Counted from the stretch's first letter, positions 26,255-35,211 are shown. The stretch: DNA of 64,000 bases from Bradyrhizobium sp. Ash2021 (GCF_031202265.1 NZ_CP100604.1:6306501-6370500); one strand, 5' to 3'. The notes: generated by a model from the letters alone, not told the origin. A program made the numbers and translations.

Positions 26255-26978
26255 CGTCCTGGTGACCGGAGGCAGCCGCGGCATCGGGCTTGCGATCGTG
26301 CAACGGCTTGCCGCGGCCGGCTACAATGTCATCGCGGTGGCGCGGCGCCCGAGCGATGAACTGAGCGACGCCATCCGCGATGCCGCGACCGGCACCGGCG
26401 CCATTCACTTCAGGGCATTCGACCTCAGCGAAACCGGCGCCATCCCCGCCTTTGTCAAAGGCCTGCGCGACGAATTCGGCGCGATCTACGGCCTCGTCAA
26501 CAATGCCGGCATCGGCACCGAGGGACTGCTGGCCACCATGCACAACAGCGAGATCGAGGCCCTGGTCGGCCTCAACATCCTCTCGCCGATCATTCTCACG
26601 AAATATGTCGTGCGCCAGATGATGGCCGACGGCGCCGGCCGCATCGTCAACATGTCCTCGATCATCGCGACGACGGGTTACAACGGCCTGTCGGTCTACG
26701 GCGCGACCAAGGCGGCGGCGACCGGCTTTACCCGCTCGCTCGCGCGCGAGGTAGGCAAGCTCGGGATCACCGTGAACGCGATCGCGCCGGGCTTTATCGA
26801 TACCGAACTGACAAAGGATCTTGCCGAGGATCAGCGCAAGCGGATCGCCGGCCGCAGCGCGTTGCGCCGCCTCGCCGCCCCGGACGATGTGGCCCGGATG
26901 GTGGAATATCTGCTCGGCGACGGCGGCAGCAACATCACCGGCACCGTGATGACGATCGACGCCGGCAATACGGCTTGA
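26247..26978 (+). CDS. SDR-family 3-oxoacyl-(ACP) reductase-like protein
   Basis: 243 residues of classical short-chain dehydrogenase type. VTGGSRGIG binds NAD(P); NNAGIG, the catalytic Ser in NMSSIIA and YGATK (Tyr-Lys pair) are all present; GSNITGTVMTIDAG is the family's C-terminal end. It resembles FabG. The ATG overlaps the ligase stop by 8 bases, so it belongs to the ACP-ligase operon and probably reduces a keto group on the carrier-bound or released product. Confidence 0.88.
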   Translation: MRNVLVTGGSRGIGLAIVQRLAAAGYNVIAVARRPSDELSDAIRDAATGTGAIHFRAFDLSETGAIPAFVKGLRDEFGAIYGLVNNAGIGTEGLLATMHNSEIEALVGLNILSPIILTKYVVRQMMADGAGRIVNMSSIIATTGYNGLSVYGATKAAATGFTRSLAREVGKLGITVNAIAPGFIDTELTKDLAEDQRKRIAGRSALRRLAAPDDVARMVEYLLGDGGSNITGTVMTIDAGNTA

Positions 26979-27017
26979 TGCCGCCGTTGACGCGTTCCGG
27001 CGACGAAACCCGATCGC

Positions 27018-27308
27018 TCAGACCGGCTGTTCGCGCGCGTTATGGCTCATTCCGCGGGCGAGAACGCGGACCTGCCGCACCGGCCGGTTGAACAGGGTTT
27101 GCGCGATCCACGCGACTTTCTTCGAATAGTGCAGGTCGATCACCGCGGCACAATGCTCCGACGGCGACCAGGCCCGCAGCTCGTCGTCGACAACCTCCAC
27201 GATCTCGAGTCCAAGGAACACCTGGTCGTATACATGCTCCCCGAAAAACCGGTTGAGCTTCGCTTCAAACGCGAATTGCTCGATTTTCGTGGGTCGGAAA
27301 GACGTCAT
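27018..27308 (-). CDS. Hypothetical 96-residue protein in the acyl cluster
   Basis: From the ATG at 27308 the frame reads MTSFRPTKIEQFAFEAKLNR and continues FGEHVYDQVFLGLEIVEVVDDELRAW...SEHCAAVIDLHYSKKVAWIAQTLFNRPVRQVRVL. It is soluble, with mixed alpha/beta character, and was not recognised. The ribosome-binding site is weak, and the frame is open further upstream (to 27674), so the start is uncertain. It is convergent with the SDR gene 39 bases away. Confidence 0.5.
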   Translation of the reverse strand: MTSFRPTKIEQFAFEAKLNRFFGEHVYDQVFLGLEIVEVVDDELRAWSPSEHCAAVIDLHYSKKVAWIAQTLFNRPVRQVRVLARGMSHNAREQPV

Positions 27309-27531
27309 GCGAGAACCCGGTAATACAGCCCTATGCATAGGTAACCCCACAGGCAAAAAGGTTCTGGCATTGGGCCATGCAGCCGCCGCGTGGAATAACA
27401 GGCAGGCGGCGGCGTTAAACGCGGGTCTCGGCGGTCTTGCCGGGCCGGGCCGGCCCCCGAGATCTAGCCCACCGGCGGTGTCGGCGCTCGAAAAATAGCA
27501 TCCTTGGAGTGCGTTTGCGGAGCGCTGCAGC

Positions 27532-27654
27532 CTATACCTGCCAATGTTCGACCTTGCCGACCATGTCCCAATTGAGCGCGTCGAGGTCGCCATCGATCCG
27601 CGAATTGCGGCGGCTGGTATTGGTGAACGCCGCCCAGCAGAATCCGCTGTGCAT
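27532..27654 (-). pseudogene. C-terminal remnant of a serine-hydrolase-like gene
   Basis: The minus strand reads MHSGFCWAAFTNTSRRNS...DGDLDALNWDMVGKVEHWQV and stops at 27532. This resembles the last 40 residues of beta-lactamase-family serine hydrolases. No matching sequence is found upstream. The rest of 27309-27806 shows no gene; it is a degenerate stretch before the aminotransferase. The family match is from memory of the C-terminal pattern and is weak. Confidence 0.3.
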
Positions 27655-27806
27655 TGTCGACGTTCAAGCTTCATGGAAACAAGTCCCCTGCCTCAACTCC
27701 GCCCCGGATCGCCGCCGCGCGGCACGCAAGACAGCCAACCGGCGACCTCGGTGGCTGGCGCGGCCCGGATAGGTTATCAAGATCATAGTGCAACCGAGAG
27801 ACCGAA

Positions 27807-28958
27807 ATGCTGCCGTCGCAACGTGACCTGTTCGAGATGCCGCGCCACATCTGCTACCTGAATTCGGCCTCCTACAGCCCGTTGCCGCGGCGAACGCTGG
27901 AAGCCGGCCGCGCCGCGGTCGACCGCAAAGGGACGCCCTGGACACTCGACGCCGGCTTCGCCCATAGGCAGCATGAGCGCGCGCGGGCCGCCGCGGCGCG
28001 GCTAATCAATGCCGATCCCGCCGACATAGCCCTGATCCCCTCGATCAGTTACGGGGTGGCGACGGCCGCGAAGCTCGTGACCATCGCCCGCGGCACGCGA
28101 ATCATCGTTCTGGAAAACGATCATTCCTCGCCGGTGCTGGAATGGCAGACCAGGGCCGACGCGCAGGGTTTTGCCATCGAGACGGTGCGCCAACCTGACG
28201 ATGGCGACTGGACCTCGGCGGTTCTCGCGGCGATCGAACGCTCCGGTGCGCCGCCGGTCGGCCTGGCATCGATCTCATCAGTGCACTGGTCGGACGGCGG
28301 GCTGATCGATCTCGAAAAAGTGGCTGCGGCGCTGCGGCGGCAAGGCGCCCTCTTTCTGGTCGACGCGACGCAAAGTGCCGGCGTACTTCCGATGGAGGTA
28401 GGACATCTCGACCCGGATTTTGTGCTGTTCCCAACCTACAAATGGCTGCTCGGCCCCTACGGCAGGGCGTTTGCCTACGTTGCCAAACGCCATCAAAATG
28501 GTATTCCGCTCGAGCAGACGGCGGCCGGCCGCCGCGACGTGCGCGCCGAGAACGACGTCTATTTCTCGGACCTCGGCTATGTCGGCAATGCGCGGCGCTT
28601 CGACATGGGCGAGCGCGACCATTTCATCTCGATGGAGATGGCGTCCATTGGCATGGAAATGATGGCCGAATGGGGTGCGGCAGCCGTCGCGCAGCGTCTC
28701 GCGATGTTGACGGACCGGATCGCGGACGGCGTGCACGGTCTCGGCGTCAGCGTGCCGGCGCGTAATGTCAGGGCGCCGCATGTCCTGAGCCTTGGTTTCA
28801 AGGACGGGATGCCGGCGAAACTGATCGAGGGACTTGCAGCCGACGGCGTCCACGTCGCGGCGCGGCTTGGCCGCATGCGCATCTCGCCGCACGTTTACAA
28901 CGACGAAGCCGACGCCGACCGCTTCGTTGCGGCGCTGGTGAGGCGGCTGCGGGGCTGA
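27807..28958 (+). CDS. Class V aminotransferase / cysteine-desulfurase-fold PLP enzyme
   Basis: 383 residues. CYLNSASYSPLPRRTLEA is the N-terminal start of fold-type I class V enzymes. FLVDATQSAGVLPMEV holds the PLP-ring Asp, and FPTYKWLLGPYGRAF holds the Schiff-base Lys. There is no mobile-loop cysteine like that of IscS. RISPHVYNDEADADRFVAAL is the family's end. It may transaminate, desulfurate or cleave an amino acid. It follows the ACP-ligase-SDR genes after an 828-base space, so cotranscription is doubtful. Confidence 0.82.
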   Translation: MLPSQRDLFEMPRHICYLNSASYSPLPRRTLEAGRAAVDRKGTPWTLDAGFAHRQHERARAAAARLINADPADIALIPSISYGVATAAKLVTIARGTRIIVLENDHSSPVLEWQTRADAQGFAIETVRQPDDGDWTSAVLAAIERSGAPPVGLASISSVHWSDGGLIDLEKVAAALRRQGALFLVDATQSAGVLPMEVGHLDPDFVLFPTYKWLLGPYGRAFAYVAKRHQNGIPLEQTAAGRRDVRAENDVYFSDLGYVGNARRFDMGERDHFISMEMASIGMEMMAEWGAAAVAQRLAMLTDRIADGVHGLGVSVPARNVRAPHVLSLGFKDGMPAKLIEGLAADGVHVAARLGRMRISPHVYNDEADADRFVAALVRRLRG

Positions 28959-28982
28959 TATCGCCCCTCAACGATGGCGGCG

Positions 28983-29999
28983 TCACGCCCGGCGCGCGTT
29001 GGCCATCTCCGCCGCAAGCAATACCGCCGCGCGGGTGGCTCCGATCGAGGCGATGCCCTGGCCTGCGATATCATAGGCGGTGCCGTGCGCGGGCGTGCAG
29101 ATCGGAAACGGAAAACCGCCCAGCAGCGTTACGCCGCGATCGAACCCCATCAGCTTCATCGCGATCTGGCCCTGGTCGTGGTACATGGTCAGCACCGCGT
29201 CGAAGGCGCCATTTTTCACACGCAGGAACACGGTATCGGCCGGAAACGGTCCTTCGGCAGCGATCCCCTCTTCCCTGCCGGCCATGACGGCGGGAGCGAT
29301 GATGTCGATTTCCTCGCGGCCGAAATTGCCGCCGTCGCCGGCATGCGGGTTGAGCCCGGCGACCGCGATGCGGGGCTTGCTGAAGCCGGCCCGGCGCATG
29401 CAGGCATCGGTCAGCTTCAGCGCCCGGCTGATCCGTTCGAAGCTCAATTGCGACGACACGTCCTTGAGCGCGATATGCGAGGTGACGCGCGCATTCCAGA
29501 TCTTGTCGAGCACGTTGAACTCGCTGGCCGGCGTTCGCAGGCCGACCACTTCGGAAGAGAACGCGATTTCGTCGTCATAACCGGAACGCGCCAGCCGCAT
29601 CGCCTTCTTGTTGAAGGGCGTGAAGCACACGGCGTCGGCGTGGCCGTCGCCCGCCAGTGTCAGGGCATGCCGGTAATTCGCCAGCGCAAACGCGCCGCCC
29701 GCTTTGCAGGCTGCGCCGCGTTCGACCGTGGCCGGGTCGAGATTGGCAAGATCCATGAACACCGCGCTGGCGTTGATCGACCGCGGGTCGGCATCCGGCT
29801 TGACATTGCCGAGATCAGGCTTGATGCCCGCGACACGCGCCCCCTCGTCGAATACGCGGCGATCGCCGATCACGATGACGCGCGCACAGGCGCGGACCTC
29901 GTCAAGGGCTGTGAGCTTCGCGGTCAGCTCGGGGCTGATGCCGGCGGGATCTCCCATCGCGAGCGCGATAATCGGGCGGCTGCTGCCAGGTGCGTTCAT
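28983..29999 (-). CDS. PdxA-family dehydrogenase of the TTT operon
   Basis: 338 residues of the 4-hydroxythreonine-4-phosphate dehydrogenase family. It starts ALAMGDPAGISPEL. Three metal-binding histidines are conserved (VTSHIALKDV, GLNPHAGDGG, MYHDQGQIAMK). The usual GHTE loop that binds the substrate phosphate is replaced by GYDDEIAF. This and the context with a tricarboxylate transporter point to a catabolic relative like PdxA2 and not vitamin B6 synthesis. Its ATG overlaps the TctA stop by four bases. It is the last gene of the six-gene operon that runs from 35182. Confidence 0.8.
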   Translation of the reverse strand: MNAPGSSRPIIALAMGDPAGISPELTAKLTALDEVRACARVIVIGDRRVFDEGARVAGIKPDLGNVKPDADPRSINASAVFMDLANLDPATVERGAACKAGGAFALANYRHALTLAGDGHADAVCFTPFNKKAMRLARSGYDDEIAFSSEVVGLRTPASEFNVLDKIWNARVTSHIALKDVSSQLSFERISRALKLTDACMRRAGFSKPRIAVAGLNPHAGDGGNFGREEIDIIAPAVMAGREEGIAAEGPFPADTVFLRVKNGAFDAVLTMYHDQGQIAMKLMGFDRGVTLLGGFPFPICTPAHGTAYDIAGQGIASIGATRAAVLLAAEMANARRA

Positions 30000-31528
30000 A
30001 TGATCCGCATCTCCTCAGGCTTGGCTCGATCGGGCGCGGTTCCGCGCCGCATGCGCACGACCTGCAGAACGAGCGGAAGCAGCAGCAGCGCCACGCCGCC
30101 GACGACAAGGCTGGTCACCAGCCGGTTGGCGAAGAAAATCCCGAGCGAGCCCTTTGACATCAGCATCGATTGCCGGAACGCATCCTCGGCCTTGTCGCCG
30201 ATCACGATCGCCAGCACCAGCGGCGCCAGCGGATAGGACAGCTTTTTGAAGAGGTAGCCGACCACGCCAAACCCGAGCATCAAGAGCACGTCGAGATAGG
30301 AGTTCGAGACCGAATAGGCGCCGACCGCGCAGATGATCACAATCAGCGGCGCGATGATGACGAAGGGAATCCGCATCAAGGCGGCGAAAACGGGAACGGT
30401 GAGCAGCACCAGCACGACGGCGACGATATTGCCGACATACATCGAGGCGATCAGGCCCCACACAAAATCCTTCTGATCGATGAACAGCATCGGCCCGGGA
30501 TTGAGGCCCCAGATCATCAGGCCGCCCATCATGACGGCGGCGGTCGCCGAGCCGGGAATGCCGAGCGACAGCATCGGCAGCAGCGCACTGGTTCCGGCGG
30601 CGTGATCGGCGGTCTCCGGTGCGATGATGCCCTCGACTTCGCCGGTGCCGAAGTGTTTGCCGCGGCTCGAGAACCGCTTGGCGATGCCGTAGCTCATGAA
30701 CGACGCCGCCGTCGGGCCACCCGGGGTGATTCCCATCCAGCAGCCGATCGCGGCGCTGCGCAGCAACGCAACGCCATGCCACGGCAGACGGCCCAGCGCC
30801 CGGAATACTTCCCGCCACTCGATCTTCGACGACACCGCGCGGGCGTGAAATTCCTCTTCGACGGCGATCAAAAGCTCGCCGATACCGAACAGGCCCATCA
30901 CGGCGACGACGAAATTCACGCCTTTCACCAGTTCATCGATGCCCATGGTGAGCCGCACGCTGCCGGACACGGTATCGATGCCGATCGCGGCGATGGCGAA
31001 GCCGATCGCGAGCGCAACGATGGTCTTGGCCGGCGGCGCGCCGCCCATGCCGACGAAGCTGGCGAAAGCCAGGAAGTAGACGGCGAAATATTCCGCCGGT
31101 CCGAACGCCAGCGCAACCTTCGCTACCCAGGAGGCAAGAAAGGTAATCAGGATCACGCCGACCAGTGCGCCGAACGCCGCCGATCCGAACGCGGTGGCGA
31201 GCGCGGTCGTCGGTCGGCCGTCGCGCGCCATCGGATAACCGTCGAAGGTGGTCGCGACCGATGACGGCTCGCCGGGAATATTGAACAGGATCGACGTCAC
31301 CGAGCCGCCGAACAGCGCGCCCCAATACATGCTGGACAGCAGGATAATCGCCGAGACCGGCTGCATGCCGAAGGTCAGCGGCAGCAACAGCGATACGCCG
31401 TTCGGCGCGCCGAGGCCCGGCAGCACGCCGACCAGAATTCCGAGCAGCACGCCGATCACCATCAGCGCCAGATGCGGCAGCGTGATCGCGATGGTGAAGC
31501 CGTGCAGCAGCAAATCGATGTTTTCCAT
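29996..31528 (-). CDS. tctA: Tripartite tricarboxylate transporter large permease (TctA)
   Basis: 510 residues with about twelve membrane helices. Signatures are LVGVLPGLGAPNGVSLLLPLTFG near the N-terminus and WMGITPGGPTAASFMSYGIAKRFS in the middle, the two conserved PG-loops of TctA. ALLPMLSLGIPGSATAAVMMGG follows. It is the main channel of a secondary carboxylate importer. It lies 11 bases after tctB and overlaps the PdxA-like gene. Confidence 0.94.
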   Translation of the reverse strand: MENIDLLLHGFTIAITLPHLALMVIGVLLGILVGVLPGLGAPNGVSLLLPLTFGMQPVSAIILLSSMYWGALFGGSVTSILFNIPGEPSSVATTFDGYPMARDGRPTTALATAFGSAAFGALVGVILITFLASWVAKVALAFGPAEYFAVYFLAFASFVGMGGAPPAKTIVALAIGFAIAAIGIDTVSGSVRLTMGIDELVKGVNFVVAVMGLFGIGELLIAVEEEFHARAVSSKIEWREVFRALGRLPWHGVALLRSAAIGCWMGITPGGPTAASFMSYGIAKRFSSRGKHFGTGEVEGIIAPETADHAAGTSALLPMLSLGIPGSATAAVMMGGLMIWGLNPGPMLFIDQKDFVWGLIASMYVGNIVAVVLVLLTVPVFAALMRIPFVIIAPLIVIICAVGAYSVSNSYLDVLLMLGFGVVGYLFKKLSYPLAPLVLAIVIGDKAEDAFRQSMLMSKGSLGIFFANRLVTSLVVGGVALLLLPLVLQVVRMRRGTAPDRAKPEEMRII

Positions 31529-31539
31529 CGCCGCCCCCG

Positions 31540-32007
31540 TCAGAAGCCGAGCGCGGCGGCGAGCGCGCCGTGCGGCAGCGTCACCAGGAACAGGCGCTCG
31601 AACACGACGTAGAGCGCGACCGGCGTTAGGGCCGCGATGATGAACGAATAAAGCAGCGATTGATGTTTCGGCAGCGCCAGTACGGCGAACATATAGCCCG
31701 CGGAAGCCAGATAGATGCCGATCGCCGGAATGACGCCGATAAAGATCGCGGCCGGAACGAACAACGCCGCCACGCGGCGCAGATCGGAACGCGAGACCAC
31801 CACGGCGCCCCCCGTCAGCGCGCCGCGTCCGAGATTGTAAAGGCTGCCGAGAACGATGATGACTCCGGCCAGGAAAGGAAACGTGCCGGAATCGACGCCC
31901 GCCGTGGACCAGCCGATGCCGTTGTCGATGCTCGAGACGGCGACCGCGAGACCAAAACTCCCGGTCAGCGCCGCCGTCGAAACCTCGAGCACCCGTCGCG
32001 ATATCAT
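31540..32007 (-). CDS. tctB: Tripartite tricarboxylate transporter small permease (TctB)
   Basis: 155 residues with four membrane helices: AALTGSFGLAVAVSSI, TFPFLAGVIIVLGSLYNLG, LFVPAAIFIGVIPAIGIYLASAGYMFAVLA, and a last helix before VTLPHGAL. GTFPFLAG and the LP.G end fit TctB, the small membrane partner of TctA. GGGAGG precedes the ATG at 32007. Located between tctC and tctA. Confidence 0.85.
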   Translation of the reverse strand: MISRRVLEVSTAALTGSFGLAVAVSSIDNGIGWSTAGVDSGTFPFLAGVIIVLGSLYNLGRGALTGGAVVVSRSDLRRVAALFVPAAIFIGVIPAIGIYLASAGYMFAVLALPKHQSLLYSFIIAALTPVALYVVFERLFLVTLPHGALAAALGF

Positions 32008-32068
32008 CGATGCCTCCCGCCGCGCATCAGGCCGCGGCGCGATCCTTGTCCAGACCGCCGCGGTCCGT

Positions 32069-33061
32069 TCACTTGACCAACCAGCCCTGCTCGGCCGCCA
32101 CCTGTTTCAAATGCTCGAGGTCCTCCTTGATGAATTTGTCGAATGCATCGCCGCTGAGGAATGTATCGACCTGCGAGGTTTTCTCGATGTAGTCCTTCCA
32201 CTCCGGCGTCGCCTGAACCTTCTTCATGAGATCCTGATAGAACGCGGTCTGGTCGGCGCTGACCTTGCCCGGCAGCCATACCGTGCGCGGCTGCTCGTAC
32301 TGGGAGATGGCGAGGCCTTGCTCGACGCAGGTCGGAATGTCGCTCCAGCCTTCGGTCGCGGTGATCTTCGGCCCTTGCGGCAACCGCTTGGGGCTGAAGG
32401 CGCAGAGCGGACGCTGCGTGCCGCCGCGCCACTGTCCGAGGCTCTCGCTCGGATTATTGACGTGGGAGTCGATGTGGCCGCCGGCCAGTTGCACCGCGGC
32501 CTCGGCGCCGCTCTTGAAGGGAATGTAGGTGAACTTCACATGCGCGGCCTTCTCGATCAGGCGCGTGAGCACTTCGTCGGTATCCTTCGACTGGGCGCCG
32601 CCCATCTTGAAATCGCCCGTGGCCGCCGCCTTGAGAAAGTCCGTGGCGGTCTTGTAGGGCGCGTCCTGTTTCACCCAGAGCAGGAACTCGTCCTGCGCCA
32701 TCGCCGCGATCGGCGTGAGATCGGTGTAGTTGAACGCAACCTTGGACACCAACGGCTGCTGCCAGGCGTTCGAGGTGCCGAAGATAACCTTGTAGGGATC
32801 GCCGGCCGAGGCCTTGCCATAGACGTAACCTTCGGCGCCGCTGCCGCCGGCCTTGTTGACGACCACCACCGGCTGATCGGTCAGTTTGTATTTGGTGACG
32901 ATGTTCTGCACGGCGCGGGCAAGATTGTCGGTGCCGCCGCCCGGCCCCGCCGTCGCCACGAACTCAATCGGTTTCTGCGGCTGCCAGGCCGCGCAAGCAG
33001 GCGCCGCGCCGGCGAGCAGGATCGCGGCCGTGGACAACAGAAGTCTTGACGTGATGTTCAT
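32069..33061 (-). CDS. tctC: TctC-type periplasmic substrate-binding protein
   Basis: 330 residues. The signal peptide is MNITSRLLLSTAAILLAGAAP with cleavage near ACAAW; it is followed by QPQKPIEFVATAGPGGGTDNLAR and VVVNKAGGSGAEGYVYG. FNYTDLTPIAAMAQDEFLLWV and YIPFKSGAEAAVQLAGGHIDSHVNNP form the ligand clamp. The sequence is distant from the orphan Bug protein at 20599. GGGGGAAA precedes the ATG at 33061. It delivers the carboxylate to TctA-TctB of the same operon. Confidence 0.9.
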   Translation of the reverse strand: MNITSRLLLSTAAILLAGAAPACAAWQPQKPIEFVATAGPGGGTDNLARAVQNIVTKYKLTDQPVVVVNKAGGSGAEGYVYGKASAGDPYKVIFGTSNAWQQPLVSKVAFNYTDLTPIAAMAQDEFLLWVKQDAPYKTATDFLKAAATGDFKMGGAQSKDTDEVLTRLIEKAAHVKFTYIPFKSGAEAAVQLAGGHIDSHVNNPSESLGQWRGGTQRPLCAFSPKRLPQGPKITATEGWSDIPTCVEQGLAISQYEQPRTVWLPGKVSADQTAFYQDLMKKVQATPEWKDYIEKTSQVDTFLSGDAFDKFIKEDLEHLKQVAAEQGWLVK

Positions 33062-33110
33062 GTTTCCCCCGTCTCGTTGTTTTTTTAAGAAGAGTATGTT
33101 GGACTGTTGA

Positions 33111-34376
33111 TCAGGCGACCTGCTGGCCGGCCTTGCGGCTAGGGGCAGCGGCAACGACCGCCCCTTCCCTTTCGAGCGCTTCGATCTGCTTTTCGTCGAA
33201 ACCGTATTCGCGCAAGACTTCGCGGGTGTGCTCGCCGTAAACCGGCGCGCCCGAGCGCACCTTGCCCGGCGTTGCCGAGAACTTGACCGGGAGCCCGATG
33301 GTCTTGACTGGTCCGATCGTCGAATGCTCGACCTCAACCACCATCTCGCGCGCCAGCGTCTGCGGATCCTCAAGCGCCTGCAGCATGTCGTGGACGGGAC
33401 CGCAGGGCACGCCTTTCTCCTCGAGCGCGGCCAGCCAATGCGCCCTGGTGCGGGTCCGGAAATGCCGGCTCAACACCGCTTCGAGCTCGGCAAGATGCGC
33501 CATGCGGTCGGAGCCGTTCACAAAGCGCGGATCGGATGCCAGTTCCGGCGCGCCGAGCGCCTCCAGCATCAATAGCCAGTGCTTCCTGTTGGCGCCGCCG
33601 ACCACGAGCCAGCCGTCCGACGCCTCGAAAGCCTGGTAAGGCGCGTTCAATGGATGCGCCGAGCCCATGGCGCGCGGCGCTACATTGGTCGCGAGCGCAA
33701 TCGTCGACTGCCAATAGGTCTGAACCAGCGCCGCCTCGTAGAGCGAGGTCTCGACCCATTGGCCTTCGCCGGTCTTCAGCCGATGCGTGTAGGCGGCGAG
33801 GATGCCCATGCTCGCCAAAAGCCCGGCGGTGATATCCGACAAGGGCGGCCCGCATTTCACCGGCGGCCCGTCCGGACGTTCGCCGGTGAAGCTCATGATG
33901 CCGCTCATCGCCTGCGCAACCAGATCGAAACCACGGCGATCCTTGTAGGGACCGGTGCGGCCGAAGCCCGACAGCGAGCAATAGATCAGCGCCGGAAAAT
34001 CCTTGTGCAACTCCGCGTAGCCGAAGCCGAGCCGCTCCATCGCCCCCGGCGCGAAATTCTCCACCAGGACGTCCGCGTCGGCGATCAGCCGCCGCAGTAC
34101 GGCCTTGCCGCCCGCGGTCTTCAGATCGAGCACGATGCCGCGCTTGTTGCGGTTCATCATCAGGAAGGATGCGGCCTCGTCGCCGATCTTCGGCGGGATC
34201 GAATGCCTTGTGTCGTCGCCGTTCGGCGATTTTTCGATCTTGATGACGTCGGCGCCCATATCGGCCAGCATCAAGGTGCAGGTCGGGCCCGCCATCACAT
34301 GGGTGAGATCGACCACCTTGAGGCCGGCAAGCGGCCCCGTAGCGCGCGCACGGGTGTTGTTGTTGCGGGTCGGCAT
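33111..34376 (-). CDS. Family III CoA-transferase (CaiB/BaiF)
   Basis: 421 residues. LAGLKVVDLTHVMAGPTCTLMLADMGADVIKIE is the family N-terminus. RNKRGIVLDL, ENFAPGAMERLGFGY and CSLSGFGRTGPY follow. The PPLSDITAG region contains the catalytic Asp. It moves CoA between carboxylic acids, probably activating the imported substrate. The ATG at 34376 follows GGAGGG and lies 8 bases after the crotonase stop, so the two genes are coupled. Confidence 0.92.
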   Translation of the reverse strand: MPTRNNNTRARATGPLAGLKVVDLTHVMAGPTCTLMLADMGADVIKIEKSPNGDDTRHSIPPKIGDEAASFLMMNRNKRGIVLDLKTAGGKAVLRRLIADADVLVENFAPGAMERLGFGYAELHKDFPALIYCSLSGFGRTGPYKDRRGFDLVAQAMSGIMSFTGERPDGPPVKCGPPLSDITAGLLASMGILAAYTHRLKTGEGQWVETSLYEAALVQTYWQSTIALATNVAPRAMGSAHPLNAPYQAFEASDGWLVVGGANRKHWLLMLEALGAPELASDPRFVNGSDRMAHLAELEAVLSRHFRTRTRAHWLAALEEKGVPCGPVHDMLQALEDPQTLAREMVVEVEHSTIGPVKTIGLPVKFSATPGKVRSGAPVYGEHTREVLREYGFDEKQIEALEREGAVVAAAPSRKAGQQVA

Positions 34377-34384
34377 GCGCCCTC

Positions 34385-35182
34385 CTACTCGCCGCGCCAT
34401 TGCGGCGCGCGCTTGGTGAGAAACGCATCGAGGCCTTCGCGGAAATCCCGGCTCATGTAGCACATCAGGATCAGGTCTTCGCCTTCGTCCTTCGTAAGCC
34501 GTTTTTGCAATCGCGCGACCGCGTGCTTGGTTGCGCTCAGCGTCAGCGGCGCGTGGCTTGCGACAAGTCTCGCGACTTCATCGGCACGCTTGTCGAGCGC
34601 CGCCAGATCGTCGACGACTTCGGTGAGAAGGCCGACCGAGGCCGCCTCCTCCGCCCCGACGAGCCGCGCCGTGAAAATCAGATCTTTCACCCGTGCCGGA
34701 CCGATCAGCGCGGTGAGACGGCTGATACTCGACATCGACAGACAGTTGCCGAGCGTCCGCGCGATGGGAAATCCGATCCGGGTGTTCGCGGTGCCGATGC
34801 GCAGGTCGCAGGTGGCCGCGATGGCTGCACCGCCGCCGGTGCAGGCACCGGTGATCGCAGCGATGGTCGGCACCCGGCATTGTTCGAGGGTCGTGAGCAC
34901 GCGATCGATGCGACGCTCATACTCGATCCCGTCCTGCGGCGTCTCGAACGCGCGGAACTGGTTGATATCGGTGCCGGCGGCGAAGGCTTTGTCGCCGGCG
35001 CCCCGCAGCACGAGGACCTTGATGGCGCGGTCCGTGTTGGCCCGATCGCAGATCTCGGCGAGGCGCTCATACATTTCGAAGGTGAAGGCGTTCCTGGCCT
35101 GCGGGCGATTGAAAACGATCCGGCCGATGCCGTCGTCGAGCGTGAAGAGGAGATCCTCCCGCTCGGCCAGTTGCTGGTTCAT
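34385..35182 (-). CDS. Crotonase-fold protein (enoyl-CoA hydratase/isomerase family)
   Basis: 265 residues. GRIVFNRPQARNAFTFEMYERL is the crotonase start, and RGAGDKAFAAGTDINQF and GACTGGGAAIAATCDLRIG supply the CoA site and oxyanion hole. Neither catalytic glutamate of enoyl-CoA hydratase is present: GGGCE is GGGAA here and the PE pair is PI (FPIART). The reaction may be another crotonase type (isomerase, lyase or hydrolase). AGGAGG precedes the ATG at 35182. It is the first gene of the operon and divergent from the GntR gene. Confidence 0.85.
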   Translation of the reverse strand: MNQQLAEREDLLFTLDDGIGRIVFNRPQARNAFTFEMYERLAEICDRANTDRAIKVLVLRGAGDKAFAAGTDINQFRAFETPQDGIEYERRIDRVLTTLEQCRVPTIAAITGACTGGGAAIAATCDLRIGTANTRIGFPIARTLGNCLSMSSISRLTALIGPARVKDLIFTARLVGAEEAASVGLLTEVVDDLAALDKRADEVARLVASHAPLTLSATKHAVARLQKRLTKDEGEDLILMCYMSRDFREGLDAFLTKRAPQWRGE

Positions 35183-35211
35183 CCCCAAGCCTCCTTTTCT
35201 AGTTTTTCAGA

